This document shows positions 18,065 through 26,325 of a DNA stretch of 46,434 bases, one piece after another (position 1 is the stretch's first letter; the number at the start of each line of letters is the position of its first letter). The notes beneath the pieces are model-generated. The model made no database searches. It was given only the letters and a program-made list of their open reading frames with translations, and had not been told where the DNA came from. The stretch is taken from assembly GCA_903845935.1 (NCBI GenBank), contig CAIMZI010000108.1:1-46434 (forward strand), read 5' to 3'. The translations under genes were made by a program, and so were the position numbers. The stretch is from an uncultured beta proteobacterium (lineage in GTDB: Bacteria > Pseudomonadota > Gammaproteobacteria > Burkholderiales > Burkholderiaceae_C).

Positions 18065-18145
18065 GGGGTTTTCGTGTTCATGCTCCGATTATCGCAAGCT
18101 GGCCGATAATCAATCGTCCCCAATATCAAAGCACCTGCTAACCTC

Positions 18146-19579
18146 ATGCCCACCGCCACCGAGCAATCCCTGCCCCTGCACGAATGGAGCGCGGCCGCCC
18201 TGGTGGATGCCTACCGCTGCCGCGCCCTGTCTCCGGTGGAGGTGACGCAATCTGCACTGCGCCACATTGAACGCTGGGAACCACATATCCAAGCCAGCTA
18301 CCTGCTGCGCCCAGAGCAGGCTCTGGAAAACGCGCGAGCTTCAGAAACGCGCTGGCTACGCAAAAGCCCCCTGAGCGCACTGGACGGCGTGCCGCTTACC
18401 CTCAAGGACAACATCGCCACCCGAGGCGACCCCATGCCGCTGGGTACAAGGGCCAGCGACCAAACCCCCGCATCCCTGGATTCACCTCCAGCCGCGCGCC
18501 TGCGTGAGGCCGGGTGCGTGCTGCTGTGCAAAACCACCATGCCCGACTACGGCATGCTGTCCTCCGGCGTCTCCAGCTTCCACCCATTGGCACGCAATCC
18601 CTGGGACCTGACCAAGACCCCGGGTGGCTCCAGTGCCGGTGCTGCGGCCGCGGCCGCGGCTGGATATGCCCCCCTGCACGTGGGCACCGACATTGGCGGC
18701 TCGCTGCGTCTGCCAGCCAGCTGGTGCGGCATCTTCAGTCTCAAACCCAGCCTCGGCCGCATACCCATTGACCCTGCCTACACCGGCCGCGCAGCTGGGC
18801 CCATGACACGCACGGTGGCAGACGCCACGCTGCTGATGCAGGCACTCGCCTGGCCGGATGAGCGCGACAGCATGAGCCTACCCTTTGAGGCCATAGACTG
18901 GAACAACTGGGATACACCGATTAGCCATTTGGATGGCGTGCGCATCGGCCTGCTACTGGATGCCGGCTGCGGTCTGCCGGTGGACGCCGAGGTGCAGTCC
19001 GCCGTGCTGCGCGCAGCGCAGTTGTTTGAAGGGGCCGGTGCCATCGTCACGCCCATGCAGCCGTTCTTGACGCGGGCGATGTTGGACGGCATGGACCATG
19101 CCTGGCGCATGCGCTCCCACCTGGACCTGGCAGCGCTGCCCGAGCAACGCCGCGCCCTGGTGTTGCCCTATATCCGCGCCTGGGCTGACAGTGTGGCCGA
19201 CTTCAGCGGCACAGAAATGTTCACGGCCATGAGCCAGTTCCACGCCACCCGTGTGGCCACCGTCAAGGCATGCAATGCCTTTGACTACGTGATCTCGCCC
19301 ACCGCCCCGATTGCAGCATTTGCGGCCGAGCTGCCCTCGCCCACCAATGACCCGTTGCGCCCGCTCGATCACATCGCCTTTACCGTGCCCTTCAATATGT
19401 CGGAGCAACCCGCTGCCAGCATCCATTGCGGCTTTACGCTGGCGGGGCTGCCCATAGGCCTGCAAATTGCCGGACGGCGCTTTGATGATTTGGGCGTGCT
19501 GCAACTGAGCCGGGCGTTTGAAATCCTGCGCGGGCCGCAAAGGCCCTGGCCCGAGCCGCCGGAAGTGGCGCAAGCATAG
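18146..19579 (+). CDS. Amidase (amidase signature family)
   Basis: 477 residues with the full Ser-cisSer-Lys triad: Lys87 (LTLKDN), cis-Ser162 in GGSSAGAAAA and nucleophile Ser186 (TDIGGSLRLP). The spacing of 24 residues between the serines is standard. It hydrolyses an amide; the substrate cannot be read. It lacks the GatB/GatC neighbours of a GatA and is more like stand-alone amidases. A poly-Ala stretch follows the GGSSAG motif. No signal peptide. Convergent with coaD with 31 bases between the stops. Confidence 0.92.
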   Translation: MPTATEQSLPLHEWSAAALVDAYRCRALSPVEVTQSALRHIERWEPHIQASYLLRPEQALENARASETRWLRKSPLSALDGVPLTLKDNIATRGDPMPLGTRASDQTPASLDSPPAARLREAGCVLLCKTTMPDYGMLSSGVSSFHPLARNPWDLTKTPGGSSAGAAAAAAAGYAPLHVGTDIGGSLRLPASWCGIFSLKPSLGRIPIDPAYTGRAAGPMTRTVADATLLMQALAWPDERDSMSLPFEAIDWNNWDTPISHLDGVRIGLLLDAGCGLPVDAEVQSAVLRAAQLFEGAGAIVTPMQPFLTRAMLDGMDHAWRMRSHLDLAALPEQRRALVLPYIRAWADSVADFSGTEMFTAMSQFHATRVATVKACNAFDYVISPTAPIAAFAAELPSPTNDPLRPLDHIAFTVPFNMSEQPAASIHCGFTLAGLPIGLQIAGRRFDDLGVLQLSRAFEILRGPQRPWPEPPEVAQA

Positions 19580-19610
19580 ACCGCACTGCCGTGGCGCAGC
19601 TCGCCAGCGC

Positions 19611-20099
19611 TCACGCCCTGAGCTTGTCCATCAGGCGCGCGTGAACGATCGCGTCTACAAACTGCCGCACATCGCCCTTGAGTGTGGCAATCTCCCGCAC
19701 CAGGGTGCTGCTGATGAACTGGTAGCGCGAATCCGGCGTCAAGAACACGGTGTCCACATCCGGTGCCAGTGCCCGGTTCATGCCGGCCAGTTGTGCCTCG
19801 TAGTCAAAGTCGGTCACCGAACGCACGCCACGCACCATGACACTGGCGCCCTGCTCCACCGCAAAATCGCGCACCAGCCCGGTAAACTGTTCAACCCGCA
19901 CATTCTCAAGTGACGCAAACACCTCGCGCACCGTCTCCAGCCGCTCGTCCAAAGTGAACAGCGTCTTCTTGTGGTGCGCCGCCGCCACAGCCACGATGAC
20001 GCTGGAAAAAAGCTTGGCACTGCGCCGTATCAGGTCCTGGTGGCCCAGGGTAATGGGGTCAAACGTGCCCGGAAAAACTGCAATCACCGTCTTGGCCAT
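19611..20099 (-). CDS. coaD: Phosphopantetheine adenylyltransferase
   Basis: 162 residues, normal length. The N-terminus MAKTVIAVFPGTFDPITLGH contains the nucleotidyltransferase T/H-x-G-H motif, and FISSTLVREIATLKGDV is the second ATP motif. It makes dephospho-CoA from phosphopantetheine. Upstream open frame to 20309 overlaps rsmD and was dropped. It follows rsmD after 28 bases on the same strand, the usual rsmD-coaD pair. Confidence 0.97.
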   Translation of the reverse strand: MAKTVIAVFPGTFDPITLGHQDLIRRSAKLFSSVIVAVAAAHHKKTLFTLDERLETVREVFASLENVRVEQFTGLVRDFAVEQGASVMVRGVRSVTDFDYEAQLAGMNRALAPDVDTVFLTPDSRYQFISSTLVREIATLKGDVRQFVDAIVHARLMDKLRA

Positions 20100-20127
20100 G
20101 GAGGGCTCCGCAAAAAAGAAACGGGAC

Positions 20128-20751
20128 TCAGGCCAGGCGTAACAAGTGCGCGTGCACCGCACCGGCCTTGAGGTATTTGTGAACCACCAGGCCCATGGGC
20201 GCCAGCAGCTCCTCGGTCCATTTGGTGGGCGACTCCAGATAGATCCAGCCGGTGGGCGCAATCGCCTTGGCGCAGGCGTTGAGGGCGGGCTCCAGCAGCG
20301 GCGCATCAAACGGCGGATCCAGAAAAATTAGGTCACAGCTGGCCGGTGCGGCCTGGCGAATCGACACTACGCCGTCACCGCGTTGCAGCTGTATTGCGGT
20401 CGCTGCAAGCTGGTCCTTGGACTTTTGCAACTGCTCCACCAGGGCGGAGTCTGACTCCACCAGCAGCACATGGCTGGCGCCACGCGAAGCCGCCTCAAAA
20501 CCCAGCACACCGGTGCCGGCAAAGGCGTCCATGCAACGCCAGCCGGTCAGATCCTGACCCAACCAGTTAAACAAGGTCTCGCGCACCCGGTCCGGCGTGG
20601 GACGCAGGCCCGGCTTGTCGGACACCTTGAGTTTGGTGCGCTTCCACAGGCCGCCAATGATGCGAACCTCGTGGCTTTGTGCGGCACGCGGCTTGAACAC
20701 GCGTTTGGGTTTGCTGGCGGGCGATGCTTTTTTGGTGACTTTGGTGCTCAT
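20128..20751 (-). CDS. rsmD: 16S rRNA (guanine(966)-N(2))-methyltransferase RsmD
   Basis: 207 residues. The N-terminal ~20 residues are a basic tail (TKKASPASKPKRVFKPRA). The core has IIGGLWKRTKLKV, GLRPTPDRVRETLFNWLG, the SAM site DAFAGTGVLGFEAASRGA and the catalytic DPPF (IFLDPPFDAP). It methylates G966 of 16S rRNA. It precedes coaD. The stretch upstream of its start is the AT-rich junction before the fimbrial locus. Confidence 0.96.
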   Translation of the reverse strand: MSTKVTKKASPASKPKRVFKPRAAQSHEVRIIGGLWKRTKLKVSDKPGLRPTPDRVRETLFNWLGQDLTGWRCMDAFAGTGVLGFEAASRGASHVLLVESDSALVEQLQKSKDQLAATAIQLQRGDGVVSIRQAAPASCDLIFLDPPFDAPLLEPALNACAKAIAPTGWIYLESPTKWTEELLAPMGLVVHKYLKAGAVHAHLLRLA

Positions 20752-21266
20752 GGGGATAGCTTAATTGCTTTTCACCGGGCAACGCGCCGCGCCGGTGGCG
20801 TGCGGCAGGCATTTGCAGCATCTGGACAAGCCGGAATTCACTCGCCACGTCATCCACCGGGAGCCAGGCCTTGTCGCCAAAACGCTGGCGCTCACATTGG
20901 CATTTGCGAATTATCAAGACCAAGCATTTTCAATCCATTACCCGCAGACTCTCTAAGCAGGGCAGAAAAAAATATCAGCATGTTTTTTGCGGATTGTCAA
21001 AATTCATATCGCCGAGAAAAACATACTCATGACATTGGAAAATACGCTTTTGCATTTATTTTCAAATTACGACAAAGAAATAAATAAATATCAAAAATAC
21101 AGCGAATTATTGGTGATTTTTTATAATTACAAAAATATGGCGAATGCCATATATAGAGTCACCAAAAAATACATGAAAATTCATCCGCGGCCCAATTGAA
21201 ATCTTAATGAAATCGAGCAGGCGCAAAGGGCATTTTATTAATCAACTTTTGTTATTGGAGAATATC
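20752..21266. other. 515-base gap, AT-rich right part, before the fimbrial locus
   Basis: No convincing gene. Up to about 20940 the composition resembles the neighbours; from 20940 to 21266 it is markedly AT-rich. A 70-codon frame (20987-21199, plus) is open but starts at TTG without a ribosome-binding site and resembles nothing I know. A perfect TATAAT lies at 21122-21127 as a possible -10 for the fimbrial operon, without a good -35. Other short frames here are extensions of shadows of rsmD. Possible uses are a fimbrial promoter/leader or a scar of the insertion. Confidence 0.6.
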
Positions 21267-21737
21267 ATGACAATTCTAAAGAAAACCGTTCTCGCCGCTG
21301 CCTGTGTCGGTGGCTTGCTGTTTGCTGGTGGCGCTTTTGCCGCCGGTTCTACTTTGAGTGTATCGGGTGTTGTTCCTGCTATGTGCGAGTTTGCATCGCC
21401 GAACTATGTCATCAACTTTGGCACGCTGGATCCGAGCAATACGGTGCCTGCCGTTTCCTCAACCAATCTGACTTACCGTTGCACCAGGGGTACCGCTGCG
21501 CAATTTATCCATATTGATGGCGGACCTGGCACATCGCCCCGGACCGTGACTATGTTTAATGGGCTCAACACGATGCCCGTGACCTTGACATGGACTACTC
21601 CTGCAACTCTCGGCTCAGGCTTTGGTGCGGTGGCACCTATCTCCTTCCCGGTGGTAGCAAGCGTTGGTGTGGCCGACCTCAATGCTGCGGTTGCAGGTGC
21701 CTACGGTGGTTTCTACGGCATGTTGATCATGCCTTAA
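21267..21737 (+). CDS. Fimbrial major subunit, spore-coat-U (Csu) like
   Basis: 156 residues. A signal peptide (MTILKKTVLAAACVGGLLFA, cleaved near AFA-AGS) is followed by a beta-sandwich with one Cys pair (AMCEF and LTYRC). N-terminal STLSVSGVVPAMC, FGTLDPSNT and LTYRCTRGT match the SCPU-type subunits of archaic chaperone-usher pili. The upstream open frame (20 codons) was excluded because TTGGAG at 21255-21260 places the start at ATG 21267. It is the first gene of a subunit-chaperone-usher-subunit operon. The subunit is exported to the periplasm and assembled at the cell surface. Confidence 0.82.
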   Translation: MTILKKTVLAAACVGGLLFAGGAFAAGSTLSVSGVVPAMCEFASPNYVINFGTLDPSNTVPAVSSTNLTYRCTRGTAAQFIHIDGGPGTSPRTVTMFNGLNTMPVTLTWTTPATLGSGFGAVAPISFPVVASVGVADLNAAVAGAYGGFYGMLIMP

Positions 21738-21744
21738 GTAGAAA

Positions 21745-22518
21745 ATGCAGTGCCAAAACATTAACTGGTTGAAGGCACTCATCAAGGCGGCCCCTTTGGG
21801 GCTTGCCTTGATGCTGTGGACCGCCATTCAACCGCTGACTGCGCAAGCGGCAGAGTTTTCTGTCTATCCAACCGGGATGGAATTTGGTCCTGGCTCGCGG
21901 GCGTCCGTGATTGGAATTAACAACAAAGATCAGCGCCCCATACGCTTTCAAATGACCCTGGTTGAATGGACACAGGATGCTAAGGGTGTTGATGTATATA
22001 CACCAAGTGATGATCTGATTTACTTTCCCCGTCAACTAACAGTAAAGCCCGGCGATCATGCCATTGTACGGGTTGGGCCTAAAAATATTCCAAAGAGCAC
22101 AGAGAAGACGTACCGATTGAAGGTTGAGGAATTACCTGAGCCGATGCCAGAGAGCATGAGCTCCGCTATTGGAATAACGATCACCTTTGCTGTGCCCGTA
22201 TTTTTAGGAAAACTTGACTTAAAACCGAATGCGTCCGTCTCTCCTCTGGCCATGCAAGACGGCAAGTTGGTCGCCACTGTGCAAAACACGGGGCATTCTC
22301 ACTTCCGGATTGAGTCCCTGGAGGTCAAGGGTGCCGATGGCTACACACAAAAAATTGATGGCTGGTATTTGTTGGCTGGAGCGAGCAGGCAGTACACCTT
22401 GGACATTCCGCCCGATGTGTGCCGTGCACAGAAGCGCCTCAACCTCAACGTTAAGGTGGGTGAAAGCAACTTCTCATCCGATTTGGACATAGACCCGTCC
22501 ATGTGTGGAAGCACATGA
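21745..22518 (+). CDS. Periplasmic pilus chaperone (PapD/CsuC-like)
   Basis: 257 residues. A signal peptide ends near TAQA-AEFSVYPTG. The two-domain immunoglobulin-like chaperone fold is recognisable: SVYPTGMEFGPGSRASVIGI, then LTVKPGDHAIVRVGPKN, with TYRLKVEELPEP as the edge-strand segment and VPVFLGK at the domain junction. It would hold subunits by donor-strand complementation and pass them to the usher. It begins 7 bases after the major subunit gene. Base composition is lower in GC than the housekeeping genes. Confidence 0.87.
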   Translation: MQCQNINWLKALIKAAPLGLALMLWTAIQPLTAQAAEFSVYPTGMEFGPGSRASVIGINNKDQRPIRFQMTLVEWTQDAKGVDVYTPSDDLIYFPRQLTVKPGDHAIVRVGPKNIPKSTEKTYRLKVEELPEPMPESMSSAIGITITFAVPVFLGKLDLKPNASVSPLAMQDGKLVATVQNTGHSHFRIESLEVKGADGYTQKIDGWYLLAGASRQYTLDIPPDVCRAQKRLNLNVKVGESNFSSDLDIDPSMCGST

Positions 22519-22537
22519 CACATAAAGCACTTTCAAC

Positions 22538-24895
22538 ATGCAGCGGCTCCATAAAAACAAAAAAATCGGAATTGTGCTTGCCATCTCCCTCCTTGTGGGC
22601 ACTGCCGCGGCAGTGGCGGCAGGTGAGGAAGGCATGTTTCTGGACATCAAGGTCAACCGTATGCAACGCGGGGAGTTTGCCGCCTACCGCAGCGCGGATG
22701 GTGATTTCTTGATCCGCTTGTCGGATTTTCCCCAACTGGGCCTGAAACAGGACATTAGCCTTCCCCGTGTGCGTATTGAGGGTGAGAGCAGCAGCTTTGT
22801 CTCCTTGCGTGACCTAGGCGCTACCCGTATGGACCTGGACAGCGCCCACATGGCTTTAGACCTTGAGCTTCCTCCTGAAGTTTTTGAGAAAACCGCTCTT
22901 GATTTTGGCAGCGTAGAGGGCAAAAATTCACTGAAGGCCGAGCAAAACAGTGGTTTCTTGAACTATCGCTTTGCAGACCTTAGCAATGGCGCATCAGATC
23001 ACTCGCACAGCTTGGCCACCGAGCTTGGGCTTCGCTATCGTGGAGTTCTATTTCTCAACCAGAGCCAGTTCCTGGAGAACGGAGTCACTGCGCGCTATCT
23101 CACGCAATTGGTATATGACAGGCCCGAACTTCAGCAGCGCTTCATCGCGGGTGATTTCATAGGCGCGTCCGGTGACTTGGGCTCCACCTTGAACATGGGC
23201 GGCTTGAACTTTTCCAAGCTCTACAACATGACGCCAGAGCTGATTCCCCAGCCAGTGGCCGGGTTCGCAGGCGTTGCCACCTCGCCATCACAGGTCGAAG
23301 TCCGCGTGGGCGGCGTGCCCGTGGCCTTTTCGCAAGTGGGTGCGGGGCCTTTTCAATTGCAGAACTTGCGCCAATATGGCGGATCCAGTGACGTGCAGGT
23401 CGTTGTGCGTGATGCCTTGGGCCGCGAGCAGTTGTACGCGTTCCCTTTTTACTACTCTGAGCAGTCCTTGCGCGAAGGCCTGCAGGAATACAGCTATTCA
23501 CTCGGCAAGATTCGAACCAACGCAGGCCAGGAAAATGATACCTATGGCCCAGCTGCGTTCTCGGCATTCCACCGTTTCGGTTACAACGATTCGTTGACGC
23601 TTGGCGCTCGCGCCGAGGCCAGCGAATCCTTAAACAACCTCGGGCTGAATGCCATCTGGCGCAGCGACCATTGGGGCGCGTTGTCCGGCGCCGTATCGGG
23701 CAGCAGTTACGCAGGTCAAACAGGCGATGCGGAAATGCTGGCCTATAGCTATCAGCAGTCGAACTTCGGACTGAGCACGGTTGCCCGCAATTACAGCTCC
23801 AACTATGCACCGCTGGAAACCTTGGTAAGCAACTTCAACCAGCGCGGCAACTACGGCATCAATGTATCCTGGTATCGGGGCGAGGGTCGAAGCCTGAGTT
23901 TGGATTACACCCTGACCCAAACCCGCGACCAGGGCGACACGCACACGGCCAGCCTCAACTACTACCAGAGCCTGGGGCGAAACGGCATGCTGTATGCAAC
24001 CCTGCAGCGCACGGATGGCGGCAACACTTCTCAACCCAACACATCGCTATTTGTCAGCTGGCTCTACCGTTTTGGAGGCAAGTTCACAGCCTCCGCGAGC
24101 GCCAGCAGAGACGAAAATGGACAGCAAAGGCTGTTCACCCAATTGGCAAAGGACGTACCGGTCGGCGAGGGCCTGGGCTATCGGGTGGGCTGGACCGGAA
24201 GTCAGCCAGATAACTCCGACCGTTTCAATGGCTTTGCGCAATGGAATCTGCCCGCCGTCAGCCTGTCGGTGGACGCGAACACCTATACCAACCAGGGTGT
24301 AAACACAGATTACCGTGAGCTTGCCTTGGGGGGCTCGCTTGCCTTCGCCGGCAAGGCCTGGGGCTTTTCACGGCAAATCGATGACAGTTTTGCGATTGTG
24401 GAAATGGGCGCTCCCGTGGCCGGGGTGCCAGTCATGGCCAATAGCCAGCAAATTGGTGTCAGCAACGCCAACGGGCAGGTCATCAGCCCCTATCTCGGGT
24501 CATTCTACGAATCACGCATTTCCATAGAGGACAAGAATGTGCCTTTGAACTATGTGATGGGTAAGGAATTCTTCACCGTCAAGCCCGCATATCGCAGCGG
24601 CGTGGACGTGAACTTTGGCCTACGGCGCGTACAGGGGCTGGACGGCGTGATCCGCATGCGCGTGGGCAACGACACGCCCACGGCAGATGACCGTATCGTG
24701 ACATTCACCAGGGATGGAAAGCTCGAACAGGAAACTCAGCTTGGACGGGCGGGACACCTGTACCTTGAAAACATAAGCCCAGGCGAGTACCGCGGTGAGA
24801 TCAAGACCGGCAGCGGTTCCTGCAGCTTTGTGATGCATGTTCCGCAGACCGATGAAGTTGTTTTCACTTTGCCAGGAGACCTCATCTGTGAATAA
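22538..24895 (+). CDS. Outer-membrane usher (FimD/CsuD-like)
   Basis: 785 residues. After a signal region (IGIVLAISLLVGTAAAVAA) comes an N-terminal domain, then a long beta-barrel with aromatic, alternating strands (e.g. GSTLNMGGLNFSKLYNMTPE, RQYGGSSDVQVVVRDALGRE). The plug region is VEVRVGGVPVAF, and the C-terminal domains (YVMGKEFFTVKPAYRSGV to LPGDLICE) contain the family core. It secretes and assembles the subunits. Length and sequence fit the archaic/sigma clade better than FimD, but this was judged by eye. The stop TAA overlaps the GTG start of the next subunit by 8 bases. Confidence 0.88.
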   Translation: MQRLHKNKKIGIVLAISLLVGTAAAVAAGEEGMFLDIKVNRMQRGEFAAYRSADGDFLIRLSDFPQLGLKQDISLPRVRIEGESSSFVSLRDLGATRMDLDSAHMALDLELPPEVFEKTALDFGSVEGKNSLKAEQNSGFLNYRFADLSNGASDHSHSLATELGLRYRGVLFLNQSQFLENGVTARYLTQLVYDRPELQQRFIAGDFIGASGDLGSTLNMGGLNFSKLYNMTPELIPQPVAGFAGVATSPSQVEVRVGGVPVAFSQVGAGPFQLQNLRQYGGSSDVQVVVRDALGREQLYAFPFYYSEQSLREGLQEYSYSLGKIRTNAGQENDTYGPAAFSAFHRFGYNDSLTLGARAEASESLNNLGLNAIWRSDHWGALSGAVSGSSYAGQTGDAEMLAYSYQQSNFGLSTVARNYSSNYAPLETLVSNFNQRGNYGINVSWYRGEGRSLSLDYTLTQTRDQGDTHTASLNYYQSLGRNGMLYATLQRTDGGNTSQPNTSLFVSWLYRFGGKFTASASASRDENGQQRLFTQLAKDVPVGEGLGYRVGWTGSQPDNSDRFNGFAQWNLPAVSLSVDANTYTNQGVNTDYRELALGGSLAFAGKAWGFSRQIDDSFAIVEMGAPVAGVPVMANSQQIGVSNANGQVISPYLGSFYESRISIEDKNVPLNYVMGKEFFTVKPAYRSGVDVNFGLRRVQGLDGVIRMRVGNDTPTADDRIVTFTRDGKLEQETQLGRAGHLYLENISPGEYRGEIKTGSGSCSFVMHVPQTDEVVFTLPGDLICE

Positions 24896-25367
24896 AGCCA
24901 CTACAAACTTCCACGCTCTGCGCGCCTGCTTGCTGCTGCTATGCATCTCGGGCAGCAGTTATCTCCACGCCGGCATAGCGTGCGACATCAACGGTGCGGC
25001 GTTGGCGTTTGGCATGTATGACCCGTCCGAAAAGCTCCCCACCGACGGTGTGGGCACGGTCAACCTGAGTTGCACCAACTTCAATACGGCCGCACCCAAC
25101 GGGGCTACTGTGGCGCTCAGCATCAGCTCCGTCAGCAGCCTCAAGATGATAGGCAACGGTGATGCGCTTGACTATGGCATCTATAGCAACAGCGCACGCT
25201 CGATCAGTTGGGGCAATGGCTTGGCTGCACCCACGCTGAGTACGGGAGCCATGCAAGCCAATGAAACCAAGGCATTGCGTTTCACGGTGTACGGCCGTAT
25301 CCCACCACTTCAAAACATCGCTGCGGGCAGCTACGCAGACTCCTTGTTGATTACCGTCACCCCTTGA
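24888..25367 (+). CDS. Second spore-coat-U-type fimbrial subunit
   Basis: 159 residues from GTG 24888, supported by AGGAG at 24874-24878 and an 8-base overlap with the usher stop. A signal peptide ends near SYLHA-GIAC. The mature part has CDINGAALAFGMYDPSE and LSCTNF, the same two-Cys plan as the first subunit, and a C-terminal VYGRIPPLQNIAAGSYADSL that is typical of SCPU domains. It may be a tip or minor subunit. The frame opens further upstream, but those codons overlap the usher. Confidence 0.8.
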   Translation: MNKATTNFHALRACLLLLCISGSSYLHAGIACDINGAALAFGMYDPSEKLPTDGVGTVNLSCTNFNTAAPNGATVALSISSVSSLKMIGNGDALDYGIYSNSARSISWGNGLAAPTLSTGAMQANETKALRFTVYGRIPPLQNIAAGSYADSLLITVTP

Positions 25368-25377
25368 TTTATTTGCC

Positions 25378-26301
25378 ATGTCCGCCACGTTGCTAACACC
25401 CAAAACACCCCTGCCCTTGGGCGAGTTTCTCTGCGCCGCAGGTCTGATAAGCCGAACACAACTGGAATCCGCACTCGAATTGCAGCGCAAGAATGGCGAA
25501 AAACTCGGCGAAATGCCAGGCGAAAAGTTAGGCGAAATTCTGACCCGCCAAGCCGCCTTAGACCCAAAAGACGTTGCCGCCGCAGTGGAAGTGCAACACC
25601 AGGTACGCGACCACTTATCCCTTGAGAAAGGAAAATCCACACACGACTTGCCGGAATGTTTGAGCGTAGGCGAATTGCTGGTGGCCAGGGGCGACCTGTC
25701 GCGTGCGGCACTCAATCGGGCGCTGCAAATCAAACGCAATGATGCGGCACTGGGCGACGTGCTGATCAAAATGGGAGCCGTGAACCACGAGACCCTGTCG
25801 CGTGTCGTGCCTCTGCAAAAGCGCCTGCTCAGCGCAGTGCTATGCGCCGGCCTCGGGTTCGCATTTTCATTCTCCGCTCAAACGGCAAGGGCGGCCAGCA
25901 GCAGCACCTCGCACCTGATGATCAGCGCTACCGTAGCCAAGACGCTTCAGGTGCTTGTCAAGAGCCAGCCTGCAAACTTTACAGTCACCGAGCAAGACAT
26001 TGCGCGAGGCTACGTGGAAGTGCCACAAGCCAGCGCATTTGATATCAAGACCAATAGCGCTGACGGCATCGCGCTGGAGTTTCATGGTGTGCAAAACGGC
26101 GGCGTCATTCAGTCGGTGCAAATCACCGGCGGAGCCAGCGGATTCCTGATGCCGGCCTCGGGCGGCGTCATGCTGATTCAAGGTGGCTGGCAACCCACGG
26201 TCACCCGTAGCTTCAACCTCCACTACCGCCTGTACCTAGGCCCCACGGCACAACCCGGCTTCCATGCCTGGCCCTTTTCAATGACCGTCGCGTCACTCTA
26301 A
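25378..26301 (+). CDS. GspE_N/MshEN-like repeats fused to a membrane segment and fimbria-type beta domain
   Basis: 307 residues, an unusual composite. Four related ~23-residue units occupy residues 14-36, 51-73, 97-119 and 125-147, each with L/V-G-E/D-x-L and a closing Q or K (LGEFL..LELQ, LGEIL..VEVQ, VGELL..LQIK, LGDVL..VPLQ), as in GspE_N/MshEN domains that can bind cyclic di-GMP. The Arg that opens the MshEN motif is replaced in all four. A hydrophobic stretch (150-167, then ARA-A) looks like a signal peptide or anchor. Residues ~173-307 are a beta-rich domain (VTEQDIARGYVEVPQASAFD) like accessory proteins beside SCPU-type pilus loci. It lies 10 bases after the second subunit gene. Role unknown; coupling cytoplasmic sensing to pilus function is speculative. 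Confidence 0.8.
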   Translation: MSATLLTPKTPLPLGEFLCAAGLISRTQLESALELQRKNGEKLGEMPGEKLGEILTRQAALDPKDVAAAVEVQHQVRDHLSLEKGKSTHDLPECLSVGELLVARGDLSRAALNRALQIKRNDAALGDVLIKMGAVNHETLSRVVPLQKRLLSAVLCAGLGFAFSFSAQTARAASSSTSHLMISATVAKTLQVLVKSQPANFTVTEQDIARGYVEVPQASAFDIKTNSADGIALEFHGVQNGGVIQSVQITGGASGFLMPASGGVMLIQGGWQPTVTRSFNLHYRLYLGPTAQPGFHAWPFSMTVASL

Positions 26302-26325
26302 GTTGACCGACTCTGCGCTGCCCGC

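Noticed and set aside
20567..20923. Remnant of an M16 peptidase upstream of rsmD
   Set aside because: The minus frame between 20752 and 20923 was read for M16 C-terminal motifs and none is present.
20987..21199. 70-codon AT-rich frame as a gene
   Set aside because: TTG start without ribosome-binding site, Lys/Asn/Tyr-rich composition expected from AT-rich DNA, no recognised similarity. Kept only as part of the gap description.
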